This document shows positions 1-12,143 of a stretch of DNA of 39,662 nucleotides, piece by piece. The notes under the pieces were generated by a model. The model ran no database searches. It worked only from the letters and a program-made list of their open reading frames with translations, and was not told the DNA's origin. Position numbers and translations under genes: made by a program. This DNA comes from Hyphomicrobiales bacterium (lineage in GTDB: Bacteria > Pseudomonadota > Alphaproteobacteria > Rhizobiales > Xanthobacteraceae): assembly GCA_017305515.1 (NCBI GenBank), contig JAFKKP010000311.1:1-39662 (forward strand), read 5' to 3'. Numbering within the stretch: the stretch's first letter is position 1; every line of letters starts with the position of its first letter.

Positions 1-179
1 CCATCGCGCTCGTCACCGCGCAGCATGACCGGGTCGTCGCGTCTTACACCGTGCTCAACGCGGTGGGACGGCTGTCGCCGGTGACGCTGAAGCTCAAGAC
101 GTCGGTTTATGATCCGTCGGTCCATTATCATCAGGTCCGCGATAGTTGGTTCGGCGTCCGCACGCCTGACGGCCGCTGA
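1..179 (+). CDS. TolC family outer membrane protein, C-terminal end (partial)
   Basis: The open frame from base 3 to the TGA at 177-179 encodes the last 58 residues of a protein whose start lies outside the window. It reads IALVTAQHDRVVASYTVLNA, then a GRLSPVTL segment, and ends YDPSVHYHQVRDSWFGVRTPDGR in pieces. This matches the end of alphaproteobacterial TolC-family outer membrane channels, which close with a YDP-x-x-HY-x-x-V-x-D-x-W-x-G-x-R-T pattern. Such proteins form the outer-membrane tunnel of type I secretion and drug efflux. From memory, a tolC-type gene commonly precedes the popZ-valS pair in Bradyrhizobium relatives, which supports the call. Only the tail is visible, so the subfamily and substrate cannot be judged. 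Confidence 0.8.
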   Translation, partial: IALVTAQHDRVVASYTVLNAVGRLSPVTLKLKTSVYDPSVHYHQVRDSWFGVRTPDGR

Positions 180-336
180 CGTCACACTCCGCTGTGGAAG
201 TGCCGGGAGAGATCTCGGCCCTTTGCTTGCAATCATTTGCAGCCCTGACGTACCTTTTCAGGGAGCTGCGTGACGATTCGCGGCAGTGGAGTGCGGCTTT
301 TGCGGGGACTGGAAAGCCGATGACGTGGAGTTGGAA

Positions 337-1026
337 ATGAACCAACCGGCAAAGGCGCAGGAGCCCTCAATGGAGGAGATTCTTGCGTCGATCAGGCGCA
401 TCATCTCCGATGATGAAGCAAAGCCTGCGGCTGCATCCGCTGCACCGCCGCCGCGTGCCGAACCGCCGAAACCGCCTCCCGCCGCAAAACCTGCGATGCC
501 CTCCGCGCCTGCATCGCAAGCGCCTGCGTCTCGCGCGTCCGCTCCACCGGTCGCCAAAAACAGCCAGTCCGAAATCGATGCGATGATGGCCGGATTCGAT
601 AACCCGAAAGCACCGGCGCCGCAGCCGATGGAGCCGTCGGACGAGGACGTGTTCGATCTGACCGAGCAGATGGCGATGCCGGATTTACCGAAATCGTCGT
701 TCCGGCATGTCGAGCCTGACGACGACCTCGAATTCACCGAAACGCCTGCTGCGCGGACGCCTCCGCCGGAACCGGCCTATAACGCGCCATCGCATACGAC
801 CAGCCTGCCGCGCGCCGACATGCTGTCGACCACGACCGTCTCGGCGGTGGAGTCGGCCTTCAACGCCCTTGCCACCACCGTGCTGAGCAACAACGCGCGC
901 ACGCTGGAAGACCTCGTCAAGGAAATGCTGCGGCCGATGCTGAAATCGTGGCTCGACGACAATCTGCCCAATATGGTGGAACGCATCGTCAAGGCCGAGA
1001 TCGAGCGCGTTTCGCGCGGACGCTGA
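337..1026 (+). CDS. popZ: PopZ (DUF2497) cell-pole-organizing protein
   Basis: This 229-residue protein begins MNQPAKAQEPSMEEILASIR, the hallmark N-terminal helix of the PopZ/DUF2497 family. A long Pro/Ala-rich, acidic, probably disordered linker follows (about residues 30-170). The conserved C-terminal assembly region holds AVESAFNALA, LEDLVKEMLRPMLKSWLDDNLP and VERIVKAEIERV. PopZ forms a polar scaffold that anchors the centromere complex and recruits cell-cycle regulators. An in-frame ATG at 286 would add 17 residues lacking family similarity. The ATG at 337 is preferred because it gives the canonical N-terminus and has a GGAG-like sequence upstream. It lies just upstream of valS on the same strand, an arrangement I recall from the family. 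Regulation is not visible. Confidence 0.93.
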   Translation: MNQPAKAQEPSMEEILASIRRIISDDEAKPAAASAAPPPRAEPPKPPPAAKPAMPSAPASQAPASRASAPPVAKNSQSEIDAMMAGFDNPKAPAPQPMEPSDEDVFDLTEQMAMPDLPKSSFRHVEPDDDLEFTETPAARTPPPEPAYNAPSHTTSLPRADMLSTTTVSAVESAFNALATTVLSNNARTLEDLVKEMLRPMLKSWLDDNLPNMVERIVKAEIERVSRGR

Positions 1027-1116
1027 CAGCGGCGTCAAATTCCCTTTTTCCAGTGTTGACTTGACCGGCGCGGGGCGGTTTCTAACCTGTTCCGCCGCTA
1101 TTGCGATTGCCTGCGA

Positions 1117-3891
<2,775 letters not shown>

Positions 3892-3900
3892 TTTTCGTTT

Positions 3901-3976
3901 CGTCATTGCGAGCGAAGCGAAGCAATCCAGCATCGTAAAAATGGATTGCTTCGTCGTTACGCTCCTCGCAATGACG
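3901..3976. repeat. Long imperfect inverted repeat (REP-like dispersed element)
   Basis: The outer arms CGTCATTGCGAG (3901-3912) and CTCGCAATGACG (3965-3976) are exact reverse complements. The inner arms CGAAGCAATCCA (3918-3929) and TGGATTGCTTCG (3942-3953) are too, with a short apical loop and small bulges between the blocks. The unit lies between the convergent genes valS and mpg. From memory, near-identical units occur in many copies between genes in Bradyrhizobium and related genomes; translated, they give the spurious peptide MDCFASLAMT. Transcribed, the unit would fold into a long hairpin and may end or stabilise the valS transcript. It has no proper T-run, so the terminator role is inference. 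Confidence 0.85.
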
Positions 3977-4167
3977 CGAGGATAATTAAATTTTCCGCTG
4001 CCTCCGTCGCGATGGATGGCGTCTCGTTAGGCAGTCGCCGGATTTGCCATGCACGTCACGCATGACGCGGCGAAAAATCCATCATCCTCATGGCATGCGT
4101 CAAATGCAGATCAAATTCTGTGCGTGCCGCCAGTTTGCCTCCGTTCCGCCATTCGATTCCAAGTCCG

Positions 4168-4791
4168 TCACTGTTTCGCCATTGCGCCTGAAGCTGCATC
4201 TGAAAACGGCTTGCTGAGGAAGCGCGACTTCTTCAATCCGTAGCGCCAAGGTAATTCCACCGCCTTGGTGATGCCGATCCGAATGCCGCTGACGATCTCC
4301 GGCTTTTTCGTTCGCGCAAAAATCCCAATCGGCGATTGATCGAGCGCGTGACCGTTCAGTTTGTCGCTGACGGACAACGCCTCGCAGACTTTTCCCGGTC
4401 CCGAACACAGATTGCGTTCGTCGTGCAGTCCGCGCCGCCGCCGCATCGCTGCAATTCCGTGCGTCGGTTCGATCGCGCGAACCAGCACCGCGCTCGCCGA
4501 ACCTTCCTTCTCGCACACGAAATTCATGCACCAGTGAATTCCATAGGAGCGATAGACGTAGAGAAATCCGGCAGGGCCGAACATCACCATGTTGCGCGGC
4601 GTTGGCCCGTTGTAGGAATGCGCCGCCGGTTCGGTGTGATGATAGGCTTCGACCTCGGTGATGATGCCGCCGACGCCGTTGACCAGGAGCGTCGCGCCGA
4701 TGAGATCGGGTGCAACGTTCAGAACGCTGCGCGAGAAAAATCGCTTGGTCAGGGCGCGGCCAGTGCCGCCTTCAATGCGCTTTTGAGACAT
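4168..4791 (-). CDS. mpg: 3-methyladenine DNA glycosylase (AAG/MPG family)
   Basis: This 207-residue protein matches the alkyladenine DNA glycosylase family, which removes alkylated and deaminated purines in base excision repair. Visible features are the early [19 protein letters not shown] segment and ITEVEAY with the probable catalytic glutamate E46. They continue with [23 protein letters not shown] (split over the active-site region), a [14 protein letters not shown] strand, the [12 protein letters not shown] block, and a C-terminal PWRYG...SRFLSKP motif that matches the family's WR(F/Y)...VS(K/R) ending. The length is normal. It is convergent with valS and divergent from lipA, so it is probably transcribed alone. 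The last dozen residues ([11 protein letters not shown]) look unconserved. Confidence 0.95.
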   Translation of the reverse strand: MSQKRIEGGTGRALTKRFFSRSVLNVAPDLIGATLLVNGVGGIITEVEAYHHTEPAAHSYNGPTPRNMVMFGPAGFLYVYRSYGIHWCMNFVCEKEGSASAVLVRAIEPTHGIAAMRRRRGLHDERNLCSGPGKVCEALSVSDKLNGHALDQSPIGIFARTKKPEIVSGIRIGITKAVELPWRYGLKKSRFLSKPFSDAASGAMAKQ

Positions 4792-4895
4792 TTGCCCTTG
4801 GGAAATATGCTAAGCAGTTCAGGCTAGCACGCGCGCCTGCGCTTGCATCGGGAAAATGCCGCGCTTAGATAAAGTGCTTGGAATACGGGACTTTC

Positions 4896-5855
4896 ATGGT
4901 CGTCCTTATCGATACCGTCTCGAAGACTCAGGTGCGCCCGCGCCACCCGGAGAAAGTGAATCGGCCGGATGCGCTGTCGCCGGCGAAGCCGGACTGGATT
5001 CGCGTCCGCGCGCCGAATACGCGCGGCTACGCCGACACACGCAAGATCGTCAAGGAGAACGGCCTCGTTACCGTCTGCGAGGAAGCGGGCTGCCCGAACA
5101 TCGGCGAGTGCTGGGACAAGAAGCACGCGACCTTCATGATTATGGGCGACACGTGTACGCGCGCGTGTGCGTTCTGCAACGTCAAGACGGGAATGCCCGG
5201 CGCGCTCGATGCCTCGGAGCCGGATCACGTTGCGCTCGCCGTGCAAAAGCTCGGCCTGCATCACGTTGTGATTACGTCCGTGGACCGCGACGATCTCGAT
5301 GACGGCGGTGCGGATCATTTCGCACGCACCATTCGCGCCATTCGCGCGAGCTGCCCGTCGACCACGATTGAAATCCTCACGCCGGATTTTCTGCGCAAAG
5401 AAGATGCGCTGGAGCAGGTGGTCGCGGCCAAGCCCGACGTGTTCAACCACAATCTGGAAACCGTGCCGTCGCGCTATCTCACCGTGCGTCCCGGCGCGCG
5501 CTATTTCCATTCCATTCGCCTGCTTCAGCGGGTGAAGGAAATGGATCCTTCGGTCTTCACCAAGTCCGGTATCATGGTCGGCCTCGGCGAAGAGCGGAAC
5601 GAAGTGTTGCAGGTGATGGACGATCTGCGTTCGGCCGACGTGGACTTTCTCACCATCGGTCAGTATTTGCAGCCTAGCCTGAAGCATCATGCGGTGATGC
5701 GTTACGTCCCGCCGGATGAATTCGCGGGGTTGGAGAAAGTCGCATATACCAAGGGTTTCCTGATGGTGTCGGCGTCGCCGCTGACGCGCTCGTCGCATCA
5801 CGCCGGCGAGGATTTCGCCAAATTGCAGGCGGCGCGCTCCGCGCTTGTCCGCTAA
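4896..5855 (+). CDS. lipA: Lipoyl synthase
   Basis: Radical-SAM enzyme of 319 residues that inserts two sulfur atoms into octanoyl groups on the E2 and GcvH carrier proteins. Two [4Fe-4S] cluster motifs are visible: the auxiliary cluster [12 protein letters not shown] (C61, C66, C72) and the radical-SAM cluster CTRACAFC (C87, C91, C94). The C-terminal [12 protein letters not shown] segment contains the conserved Arg-Ser-Ser that supplies a serine ligand to the auxiliary cluster. A TTG at 4878 would add six residues, but the ATG at 4896 ([12 protein letters not shown]) matches the usual alphaproteobacterial start. A RatA/COQ10-type gene follows 6 bases after its stop, a common lipA neighbour. 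Confidence 0.97.
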   Translation: MVVLIDTVSKTQVRPRHPEKVNRPDALSPAKPDWIRVRAPNTRGYADTRKIVKENGLVTVCEEAGCPNIGECWDKKHATFMIMGDTCTRACAFCNVKTGMPGALDASEPDHVALAVQKLGLHHVVITSVDRDDLDDGGADHFARTIRAIRASCPSTTIEILTPDFLRKEDALEQVVAAKPDVFNHNLETVPSRYLTVRPGARYFHSIRLLQRVKEMDPSVFTKSGIMVGLGEERNEVLQVMDDLRSADVDFLTIGQYLQPSLKHHAVMRYVPPDEFAGLEKVAYTKGFLMVSASPLTRSSHHAGEDFAKLQAARSALVR

Positions 5856-5861
5856 GTCTCG

Positions 5862-6332
5862 ATGCCGCAATTCGCGAACAAGCGCCGCGTTCGTCACAGC
5901 GCCGAGAAAATGTTCGATCTGGTTGCGGACGTTGAAAAATATCCGCAATTCGTACCCCTTTGCAAATCACTGAAGATCAAGCAGCGAACGCAAGGCGAAG
6001 GCGGCCGCGAAATTATTGTCGCCGACATGACGGTCGCATTTCAGCTTATCAGCGAAACTTTCACCAGCCGCGTCACGCTGGATCGCGCCAATCTGAAAAT
6101 TCTCGTTGAATATCTGAAAGGCCCGTTCAGCCGGCTTGAGAACAAATGGACGTTCGAGCCGCGAGGCGGTGACGCCTGCGACGTTGGTTTTTTTATATCT
6201 TACGAATTCAGGAGTCGGATGCTCGCGGTGCTGATGGGCGCGATGTTCGACGCCGCTTTCCAGCGGTTCGCCGCGGCGTTCGAGAAGCGCGCGGACGAAG
6301 TCTATGGGCCGCCGCGGGTGGCCGCTTCTTGA
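5862..6332 (+). CDS. RatA/COQ10-type START-domain protein
   Basis: This 156-residue protein belongs to the polyketide cyclase/START lipid-binding fold of the COQ10/RatA family. It starts with a MPQFANKRRVRHSAEKMFDLV strand-helix unit (shown only in part here), then VADVEKYPQFVPLCK, the diagnostic block of this family. It ends with the long C-terminal helix (MLGVLMGAMF-like, here MLAVLMGAMFDAAF). Members either assist coenzyme Q function in respiration or, as described for E. coli RatA, interfere with ribosome assembly; the sequence alone does not tell which. The position right after lipA is usual in this group. Its last 125 bases overlap the 3' end of the convergent cinA/pncC gene. Confidence 0.92.
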   Translation: MPQFANKRRVRHSAEKMFDLVADVEKYPQFVPLCKSLKIKQRTQGEGGREIIVADMTVAFQLISETFTSRVTLDRANLKILVEYLKGPFSRLENKWTFEPRGGDACDVGFFISYEFRSRMLAVLMGAMFDAAFQRFAAAFEKRADEVYGPPRVAAS

Positions 6333-6837
6333 GCGGCGGTTGCGGTCCGCGTGCCATCTCCATCAGCATTTTCAGGGCTTCGACGACCGATTGCTGCCGC
6401 ACATTGCTGCGGCCGACCGCGCCGAACCGGCATTCCTTGTGAACGATGCGGCCGTCGCGCGAGGCGACGGCGAGGTGCACGAGGCCCACGGGTTTTCCGG
6501 ATGTCGCACCGCCGGGGCCAGCGATTCCGGTGATCGCAACGGCAAGATCGACGTCGGCGTGTTCGAGCGCGCCGAACGCCATCGCGGTCGCGGTCTCTTT
6601 GCTGACGGCGCCGAACGTCTCGATGGTTTCGTTATCGACGCCGAGCATCGCGTGCTTGGCGGCGTTGGAGTAGGTGACAAAGCCGCGGTCGATCACGTCG
6701 GACGAGCCGGGAATTTCGGTCAGCGCGGCCGCGACAAGTCCGCCGGTGCAGGATTCGGCGGTCGCAATCTTGAGCTTGCGCATCCGGCACAAATCCAGCA
6801 GCGAGCGGGACAATGCGCGGGTGGCGCTGCCGGTCAT
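6208..6837 (-). CDS. pncC: CinA C-terminal-domain protein (nicotinamide-nucleotide amidohydrolase, PncC type)
   Basis: A stand-alone CinA C-terminal domain. In characterised members it deamidates nicotinamide mononucleotide in the NAD salvage cycle. The signature AESCTGGLVAAALTEIPGSS is at residues 27-46, followed by FVTYSNAAKHAMLGV, GAVSKETATAMAFGA and AITGIAGPGGATSGKPVG, all characteristic. The usual domain ends near residue 162. Residues 164-209 are an extra Arg/Pro/Ala-rich, very basic tail without recognisable folding, and most of it is encoded antisense to the end of the RatA-type gene. The start ATG lies 18 bases after the ispDF stop, so the two are probably co-transcribed. The tail may simply be read-through after loss of the original stop. 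Confidence 0.92.
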   Translation of the reverse strand: MTGSATRALSRSLLDLCRMRKLKIATAESCTGGLVAAALTEIPGSSDVIDRGFVTYSNAAKHAMLGVDNETIETFGAVSKETATAMAFGALEHADVDLAVAITGIAGPGGATSGKPVGLVHLAVASRDGRIVHKECRFGAVGRSNVRQQSVVEALKMLMEMARGPQPPLKKRPPAAAHRLRPRASRTPRRTAGKRRRTSRPSAPRASDS

Positions 6838-6855
6838 GCGAGTTGGCGTCCCATG

Positions 6856-8040
6856 CTAGTTGGTGTCCCAGGGCAGGCGGATCGTGGCGGCGGCGGTGGC
6901 CGCAATGCCTTCCTGACGGCCCGTGAATCCGAGGCGTTCGCTGGTGGTTGCCTTCACGGCAATCCGTGATTGAGGCAGGCCGGTGATTTCCGAGATCTTC
7001 GCGCGCATCGCATCGCGCAGCGGGCCGATTTTCGGCGCTTCGCAGATCATCGTCACTTCGAGATTGGCGATACGGCCGCCACGCGCGGTCACAAGGCTCA
7101 CAGCGTGCTCGAGGAACTGGTCCGACGCCGCGCCTTTCCATTTGGGGTCGCTCGGCGGGAAGTGCGAGCCGATGTCGCCGTCTGCAAGAGCGCCGAGAAT
7201 GGCGTCGACAATCGCATGCAGACCCACATCGCCGTCGGAATGCGCGAGAAATCCGCGATTGAACGGCACGCGCACACCGCACAGCATCAGATGATCGCCG
7301 TCGGTCAGCGCGTGCACGTCGTATCCCGTGCCGGTGCGAATGTCGCCGAGCGCGGCGCCGAGCCGGGCTTCCTCGCGCGCGAAATCTTCCGGAGTTGTCA
7401 GCTTCATGTTCGCAGCATCGCCTTCAAAGGTTGCGACCGTCAATCCCGCCCATTCGGCAAGGGCTGCGTCGTCGGTGAAATCGTCGCGGCCTTCACTCGC
7501 GGCCTTGCGATGCGCGGCCAGGATTGCGTCGAAGCGGAATGCCTGCGGCGTCTGCGCGATTCTCAGTTGCGCGCGGTCGGGCGTGGCGGTGACAGCGCCG
7601 GACTCGTTCACGACCTTCACCGTATCCGTCACCGGCACGACGGGAATCGCAGCACCCGTTTTCGATGCGGCACCGATCGCACGCGAGATAACCTTGTCCG
7701 TCACGAATGCGCGCGCGGCGTCGTGAATGAGAACGATCTCGGGTGCGTGAGAGACGAGGGCTTCAAGTCCCGCGCGCACCGACGCCTGCCGCGTTGCGCC
7801 GCCGTTCACCGGCCGCTGGTATGTAAGGCCATCCGCCGCGGCATCGAAAATTTCTACGTCATCGGGATTTCGTACCGGCTGCACGGCCGAGATTTCCGGA
7901 TGGACACAAAACGGCTCCATCGCCCGTGCAAGAACTGGCCGTCCGCCAACGGTACGAAACTGCTTGGGTCCACCCGCACCGGCACGCAGGCCACGTCCGG
8001 CTGCGACGATGATGGCGGCAGTCCGTTTTGGACTTGTCAT
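6856..8040 (-). CDS. ispDF: Bifunctional IspD/IspF enzyme of the MEP isoprenoid pathway
   Basis: A 394-residue fusion carrying two steps of the methylerythritol phosphate pathway. The N-terminal half (about 1-225) is the CDP-ME synthase: [14 protein letters not shown] and GPKQF form the nucleotide-binding loop, with [11 protein letters not shown] in the middle. The C-terminal half (from about 233) is MECDP synthase: [10 protein letters not shown] carries the metal-binding Asp and His, [12 protein letters not shown] follows, and [15 protein letters not shown] is the family ending. The fused form is typical of alphaproteobacteria. The first ATG reads [17 protein letters not shown], a normal start. 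It is followed closely by cinA/pncC and diverges from dusB across a 243-base gap. Confidence 0.96.
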   Translation of the reverse strand: MTSPKRTAAIIVAAGRGLRAGAGGPKQFRTVGGRPVLARAMEPFCVHPEISAVQPVRNPDDVEIFDAAADGLTYQRPVNGGATRQASVRAGLEALVSHAPEIVLIHDAARAFVTDKVISRAIGAASKTGAAIPVVPVTDTVKVVNESGAVTATPDRAQLRIAQTPQAFRFDAILAAHRKAASEGRDDFTDDAALAEWAGLTVATFEGDAANMKLTTPEDFAREEARLGAALGDIRTGTGYDVHALTDGDHLMLCGVRVPFNRGFLAHSDGDVGLHAIVDAILGALADGDIGSHFPPSDPKWKGAASDQFLEHAVSLVTARGGRIANLEVTMICEAPKIGPLRDAMRAKISEITGLPQSRIAVKATTSERLGFTGRQEGIAATAAATIRLPWDTN

Positions 8041-8172
8041 GGAGGCTGGTTACCGGCTGGGCGCGAGGCTGAGAAACGATGGAAAGCGACGGTGCGCGAC
8101 ATACCATATCCACGCGAAAAGCAGCATGATTCCATAGCTGTGGGAAGAATTGCCGAATTTGTTGCGTCGCAC

Positions 8173-8222
8173 TTGCAACACGACTAAACTTGTCTAAACT
8201 GTAGGCAAGATGCTAACTTGCC
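8173..8222 (+). promoter_or_regulatory. Candidate promoter and operator region upstream of dusB
   Basis: The gap between ispDF and dusB holds TTGCAA (8173-8178), 16 bases, then TAAACT (8195-8200), a plausible -35/-10 pair facing dusB. CTAAACT occurs twice ten bases apart (8184-8190 and 8194-8200), so the two copies lie on the same helix face. Just downstream is an inverted repeat, GGCAAG (8204-8209) and CTTGCC (8217-8222). This combination suggests a regulated start for the dusB-ntr operon, but no regulator can be named from it. Confidence 0.35.
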
Positions 8223-8283
8223 CAATAATTAAGCTATACGGCATCGGCAATGAAGCCGGTATCGTTCAAAAAAGAGAACTGCT

Positions 8284-9318
8284 GTGAACGGCTCGATACC
8301 ACCGCATCAGCCCAGCTTGGCGGTCGGCGACGTCCAGATCGCCAACAATGTGCTTCTAGCACCGATGTCTGGCATTACCGATGCTCCGTTTCGACGCCTT
8401 GCCGCCGAGTTGGGTGCCGGTCTCGTCGTTTCCGAAATGACCGCAAGCGATGATCTTGTGAAGGGCCGCGCGATGTCGGTTCTGCGCTGCGAGTCGTCGG
8501 GCATCGGGCCGCATGTCGTCCAACTAGCCGGTTGCGAAACGCATTGGATGAGTGAGGGCGCGCGCATCGCCGAAGCGGCCGGCGCGGACATCATCGACAT
8601 CAACATGGGTTGCCCGGCGCGGCATGTGACCGGCGGCCAGTCCGGATCGGCGTTGATGCGCGATCTCGATCACGCTTTGCGGCTGATAGAAGCGACAGTC
8701 GCGGCTGTCAAAATTCCCGTCACGCTGAAGATGCGGCTGGGCTGGGACGAGCGTTCGCTCAATGCGGCGGACCTCGCGCGGCGGGCGGAAGCGGCCGGCG
8801 TTCGGATGATTACTGTTCATGGCAGAACGCGATCGCAATTCTACAAGGGCATGGCCAACTGGAGTGCCGTGCGCGCTGTGAAGGAAACCGCGTCAGTGCC
8901 GGTCGTCGTCAATGGCGACATATCAACATACGACGAGGCGCTGTCGGCGATCGAGAAATCGGGCGCGGACGCGGTGATGATCGGGCGCGGCGCTCAGGGA
9001 CAGCCCTGGCTACCCGGCCAGATCGCGCGCCGCCTCAAGGGCGGGGCGGCAGAAAACGCACCATCGCTGGAGACTCAGCTTCACTATCTTATTCGTCTGT
9101 ATGATGCAGTCGTCGATCACTATGGGTCGAAGGTCGGCCTTCGGCATGCGCGCAAGCATCTCAGTTGGGCGCTTGATGTCGCCGCCAAGAGTGCTGCGTC
9201 TTCTGCGGAAACACTGGCGCGATGGCGGCAGGTCATTCTTACTTCCGGCGAGCCGGCACATGTGAGGAAATCCCTCGATTGCGCATTCGATGAATTTGCA
9301 TGGCGGGCCGCAGCATGA
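8284..9318 (+). CDS. dusB: tRNA-dihydrouridine synthase (NifR3-like)
   Basis: FMN-dependent enzyme of 344 residues that reduces uridines in the D-loop of tRNA. Visible motifs are [17 protein letters not shown] near the N-terminus, the catalytic [20 protein letters not shown] block with proton-donor Cys110, [27 protein letters not shown] and [12 protein letters not shown]. The start is a GTG at 8284 ([10 protein letters not shown]); an AAAGAG sequence just upstream is a passable ribosome site. Its TGA overlaps the ntrB start in the tetranucleotide ATGA, so the two are translationally coupled. This is the classical nifR3-ntrB-ntrC order of Rhodobacter, Azospirillum and rhizobia. Confidence 0.96.
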   Translation: MNGSIPPHQPSLAVGDVQIANNVLLAPMSGITDAPFRRLAAELGAGLVVSEMTASDDLVKGRAMSVLRCESSGIGPHVVQLAGCETHWMSEGARIAEAAGADIIDINMGCPARHVTGGQSGSALMRDLDHALRLIEATVAAVKIPVTLKMRLGWDERSLNAADLARRAEAAGVRMITVHGRTRSQFYKGMANWSAVRAVKETASVPVVVNGDISTYDEALSAIEKSGADAVMIGRGAQGQPWLPGQIARRLKGGAAENAPSLETQLHYLIRLYDAVVDHYGSKVGLRHARKHLSWALDVAAKSAASSAETLARWRQVILTSGEPAHVRKSLDCAFDEFAWRAAA

Positions 9319-10505
9319 GCGATGCGGCCGAAAAATACATGGTGATGTCGAATGGCAGCGAAGCCATTCTCAACGCGTTGCCAAATCCCATTCTGCTAAT
9401 TGGCTCCGATGGCAAAATCGCCGATGCAAATATCGCGGCAGAGTCCTTCTTTGAAATCTCGATTCCGCATCTGCAACGCCAGATGCTGCGCGAACTCGTC
9501 CCATTCGGAAGCCCGTTGCTCGCGCTGATCGATCAGGTGCGTCACACCGGTTCTGCCGTCAACGAGTACAAAGTCGATCTCGGCACGCCGCGTATGGGCG
9601 GAGACCGGCAAGTCGATTTGCACGTTGCGCCGTTGACGGAGCGACCCGGACACATCGTGGTGATGCTTCAGGAACGTACCATCGCAGACAAGATGGATCG
9701 GCAACTGACTCATCGCAGCGCCGCGCGCTCAGTGACCGCGCTTGCGGCGATGCTCGCGCACGAGATCAAAAATCCGCTGTCGGGCATTCGTGGGGCCGCT
9801 CAGCTTCTGGAGCAGGCGGCCTCGCCCGAAGATCGCACGCTGACACGTCTAATCACCGATGAAGCGGATCGGATCGTCACTTTGGTGGACCGTATGGAAG
9901 TGTTCGGCGATGAACGTCCGGTCGCACGCGGGCCCGTGAACATTCATTCTGTGTTCGATCACGTAAAGCGCCTCGCGCAATCGGGTTTTGCTCGCAACGT
10001 GAAGTTCACCGAAGAATACGATCCTTCGCTTCCCCCGGTTCTCGCCAATCAGGATCAGTTGATTCAGGTGTTCCTGAACTTGGTGAAGAATGCTGCCGAG
10101 GCTGTCGCCGACCTTGGCACAGAGGGCGAAATTCAACTCACGACGGCTTTTCGGCCGGGCGTTCGCCTGTCCGTGCCGGGGAAAAAGTCACGCGTGTCCT
10201 TGCCGCTGGAATTTTGCGTGAGGGATAACGGTCCCGGCGTTCCGGAAGACTTGCTTCCAAATTTGTTCGATCCGTTTGTCACGACGAAGCCGACCGGCAG
10301 CGGACTGGGGCTGGCGCTGGTTGCCAAGATTGTCGGCGATCACGGCGGCATCGTCGAATGTGAATCTCAGCCGAGAAAAACGACTTTCCGCGTTCTTCTG
10401 CCGATGTTCAATCCAGCAAAAATTCTCAACCAAAACTCGCAAAACCAAAGTCATGGCGACGCGCGCCCGGGAACGCCGTCGCATGCCTCACCGGTTTCAA
10501 GATGA
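9315..10505 (+). CDS. ntrB: Nitrogen regulation sensor kinase NtrB
   Basis: Cytoplasmic histidine kinase/phosphatase of 396 residues that responds to the PII protein and controls NtrC. It has a PAS domain (about residues 15-125, from [13 protein letters not shown]), a dimerisation/phospho-acceptor helix [20 protein letters not shown] with His149, and an ATP-binding domain. The ATP-binding domain shows N-box [11 protein letters not shown]1 [12 protein letters not shown]-box LFDPFVTTK and G2 GSGLGLAL. The ATG at 9315 overlaps the dusB stop; an ATG 15 bases upstream is less likely. The protein ends in about 30 Asn/Gln/Ser-rich residues that look unconserved. ntrC begins 9 bases after its stop. 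Confidence 0.97.
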   Translation: MSDAAEKYMVMSNGSEAILNALPNPILLIGSDGKIADANIAAESFFEISIPHLQRQMLRELVPFGSPLLALIDQVRHTGSAVNEYKVDLGTPRMGGDRQVDLHVAPLTERPGHIVVMLQERTIADKMDRQLTHRSAARSVTALAAMLAHEIKNPLSGIRGAAQLLEQAASPEDRTLTRLITDEADRIVTLVDRMEVFGDERPVARGPVNIHSVFDHVKRLAQSGFARNVKFTEEYDPSLPPVLANQDQLIQVFLNLVKNAAEAVADLGTEGEIQLTTAFRPGVRLSVPGKKSRVSLPLEFCVRDNGPGVPEDLLPNLFDPFVTTKPTGSGLGLALVAKIVGDHGGIVECESQPRKTTFRVLLPMFNPAKILNQNSQNQSHGDARPGTPSHASPVSR

Positions 10506-10514
10506 GGAAGACTG

Positions 10515-11957
10515 ATGCCCGCAAGTAGCATTCTTGTCGCTGACGACGACACCGCGATTCGCACCGTTCTCAATCAGGCGCTTTCGCGCGCAGGATATGA
10601 AGTCCGGTTGACGGGAAATGCCGCAACGCTGTGGCGCTGGGTCAGCCAGGGTGAGGGCGACCTCGTCATCACCGACGTTGTGATGCCGGATGAGAACGCA
10701 TTCGATCTATTGCCGCGCATCAAGAAGATGCGGCCGAATCTTCCCGTCATCGTCATGAGCGCGCAGAACACGTTCATGACGGCGATCCGGGCGTCGGAGC
10801 GCGGCGCTTATGAATATCTGCCGAAGCCGTTCGATCTGAAGGAATTGATAGCGATCGTTGGCCGCGCGCTTTCCGAGCCGAAAGATCGTCCGATCGCAGT
10901 CAAAGAGGAAGGCGAATTCGATTCCATTCCGCTGGTCGGCCGTTCGCCCGCGATGCAGGAAATCTACCGGGTCCTTGCGCGGCTGATGCAGACCGATCTG
11001 ACGGTGATGATCTCCGGCGAATCCGGCACCGGTAAGGAATTGGTCGCGCGCGCGTTGCACGATTATGGCAAGCGCCGCAGCGGGCCGTTCGTTGCGGTCA
11101 ACATGGCGGCGATTCCGCGCGACCTCATCGAGTCCGAATTGTTCGGTCATGAGCGCGGCGCATTCACTGGCGCGAACGCAAGAGCGACCGGACGTTTCGA
11201 GCAGGCCGAAGGCGGCACGCTGTTTCTCGACGAAATCGGCGACATGCCGATGGAAGCGCAGACACGCTTGTTGCGAGTGCTTCAGCAGGGCGAATACACG
11301 ACCGTTGGCGGCCGCACGCCGATCAAGACCGACGTGCGCATTGTCGCGGCGAGCAATAAGGATTTGCGCATCCTCATTCAGCAGGGACTGTTTCGCGAGG
11401 ATTTGTTCTTCCGTCTCAACGTCGTTCCGCTGCGGTTGCCGCCATTACGCGAACGCATCGAGGATCTGCCGGACCTCATCCGTCACTTTTTCTCGCTTGC
11501 GGAGAAGGATGGGCTGCCGCCGAAGAAGCTCGACACACAGGCGATCGAGCGGTTGAAGCAGCATCGCTGGCCGGGCAACGTGCGCGAACTCGAAAATCTC
11601 GCGCGACGACTGGCTGCGCTTTATCCGCAGGACGTCATAACCGGGTCCGTCATCGAAGGTGAACTCGCGCCGCCTGCGGTTGTCTCAGGCGGCAGCATGC
11701 CCCAGAGCGTCGACAATCTTGGTGCCGCCGTTGAGATGTATCTTGCATCGCACTTCGCGGGTTTCCCCAACGCGCTGCCGCCGCCAGGCCTGTACCATCG
11801 CATCCTGAAGGAGATCGAAGTGCCGCTTTTGACGGCGGCGCTGGCGGCCAATCGCGGAAATCAGATCAGGGCGGCGGACCTGCTCGGCCTCAACCGCAAC
11901 ACCCTGCGGAAGAAGATCCGGGATCTGGACATTCAGGTCTACCGAAGCGGTAGCTGA
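10515..11957 (+). CDS. ntrC: Nitrogen regulation response regulator NtrC
   Basis: Sigma-54-dependent activator of 480 residues. The receiver domain carries the acidic pocket ADDD near residues 9-12, the phosphorylated Asp54 ([10 protein letters not shown]), and PKPFD. The AAA+ domain shows Walker A GESGTGKE, the sigma-54 contact loop GAFTGA at residues 215-220, Walker [14 protein letters not shown], and the [11 protein letters not shown] segment. The C-terminal Fis-type helix-turn-helix includes [20 protein letters not shown]. All parts needed to activate sigma-54 RNA polymerase at nitrogen-limitation promoters are present. A perfect hairpin lies ten bases past the stop codon. Confidence 0.98.
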   Translation: MPASSILVADDDTAIRTVLNQALSRAGYEVRLTGNAATLWRWVSQGEGDLVITDVVMPDENAFDLLPRIKKMRPNLPVIVMSAQNTFMTAIRASERGAYEYLPKPFDLKELIAIVGRALSEPKDRPIAVKEEGEFDSIPLVGRSPAMQEIYRVLARLMQTDLTVMISGESGTGKELVARALHDYGKRRSGPFVAVNMAAIPRDLIESELFGHERGAFTGANARATGRFEQAEGGTLFLDEIGDMPMEAQTRLLRVLQQGEYTTVGGRTPIKTDVRIVAASNKDLRILIQQGLFREDLFFRLNVVPLRLPPLRERIEDLPDLIRHFFSLAEKDGLPPKKLDTQAIERLKQHRWPGNVRELENLARRLAALYPQDVITGSVIEGELAPPAVVSGGSMPQSVDNLGAAVEMYLASHFAGFPNALPPPGLYHRILKEIEVPLLTAALAANRGNQIRAADLLGLNRNTLRKKIRDLDIQVYRSGS

Positions 11958-11967
11958 GTTTTCCGTG

Positions 11968-11987
11968 ACATTCCGGTAACGGAATGT
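11968..11987 (+). terminator. Perfect hairpin with GTAA loop between ntrC and ntrY
   Basis: ACATTCCG (11968-11975), loop GTAA, CGGAATGT (11980-11987) form a perfect 8-bp stem starting ten bases after the ntrC stop. In RNA the loop GUAA is of the very stable GNRA type. Only TTTG follows, so this is not a full intrinsic terminator. It may be a partial terminator, an RNA-end stabiliser or a processing site separating ntrBC from ntrYX. Confidence 0.45.
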
Positions 11988-12143
11988 TTGATCGGGGCAT
12001 TGGCAGCCTCTCACGGGATCGAATCCAGCGCCGCTCGCGCCTAGGAAATGTCGCAATCCGGCAACATTGTGATATGAATGCATCACTGACGATGGTCGAG
12101 CGCCGTTCGTCGTGGCGAGTTTTGGCCGGTTCAAACATCACAC

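Noticed and set aside
4049-4243. Small plus-strand frame after valS
   Set aside because: Overlaps the end of mpg antisense, no ribosome site and no recognisable pattern.
6841-6870. Near-repeat AGTTGGYGTCCCA, two copies between ispDF and cinA
   Set aside because: Only two short copies, one spanning the ispDF stop; most likely a small local duplication without function.
6970-8187. 405-residue plus-strand frame opposite ispDF
   Set aside because: Antisense shadow of a well-conserved enzyme; composition is random and Arg/His-rich.
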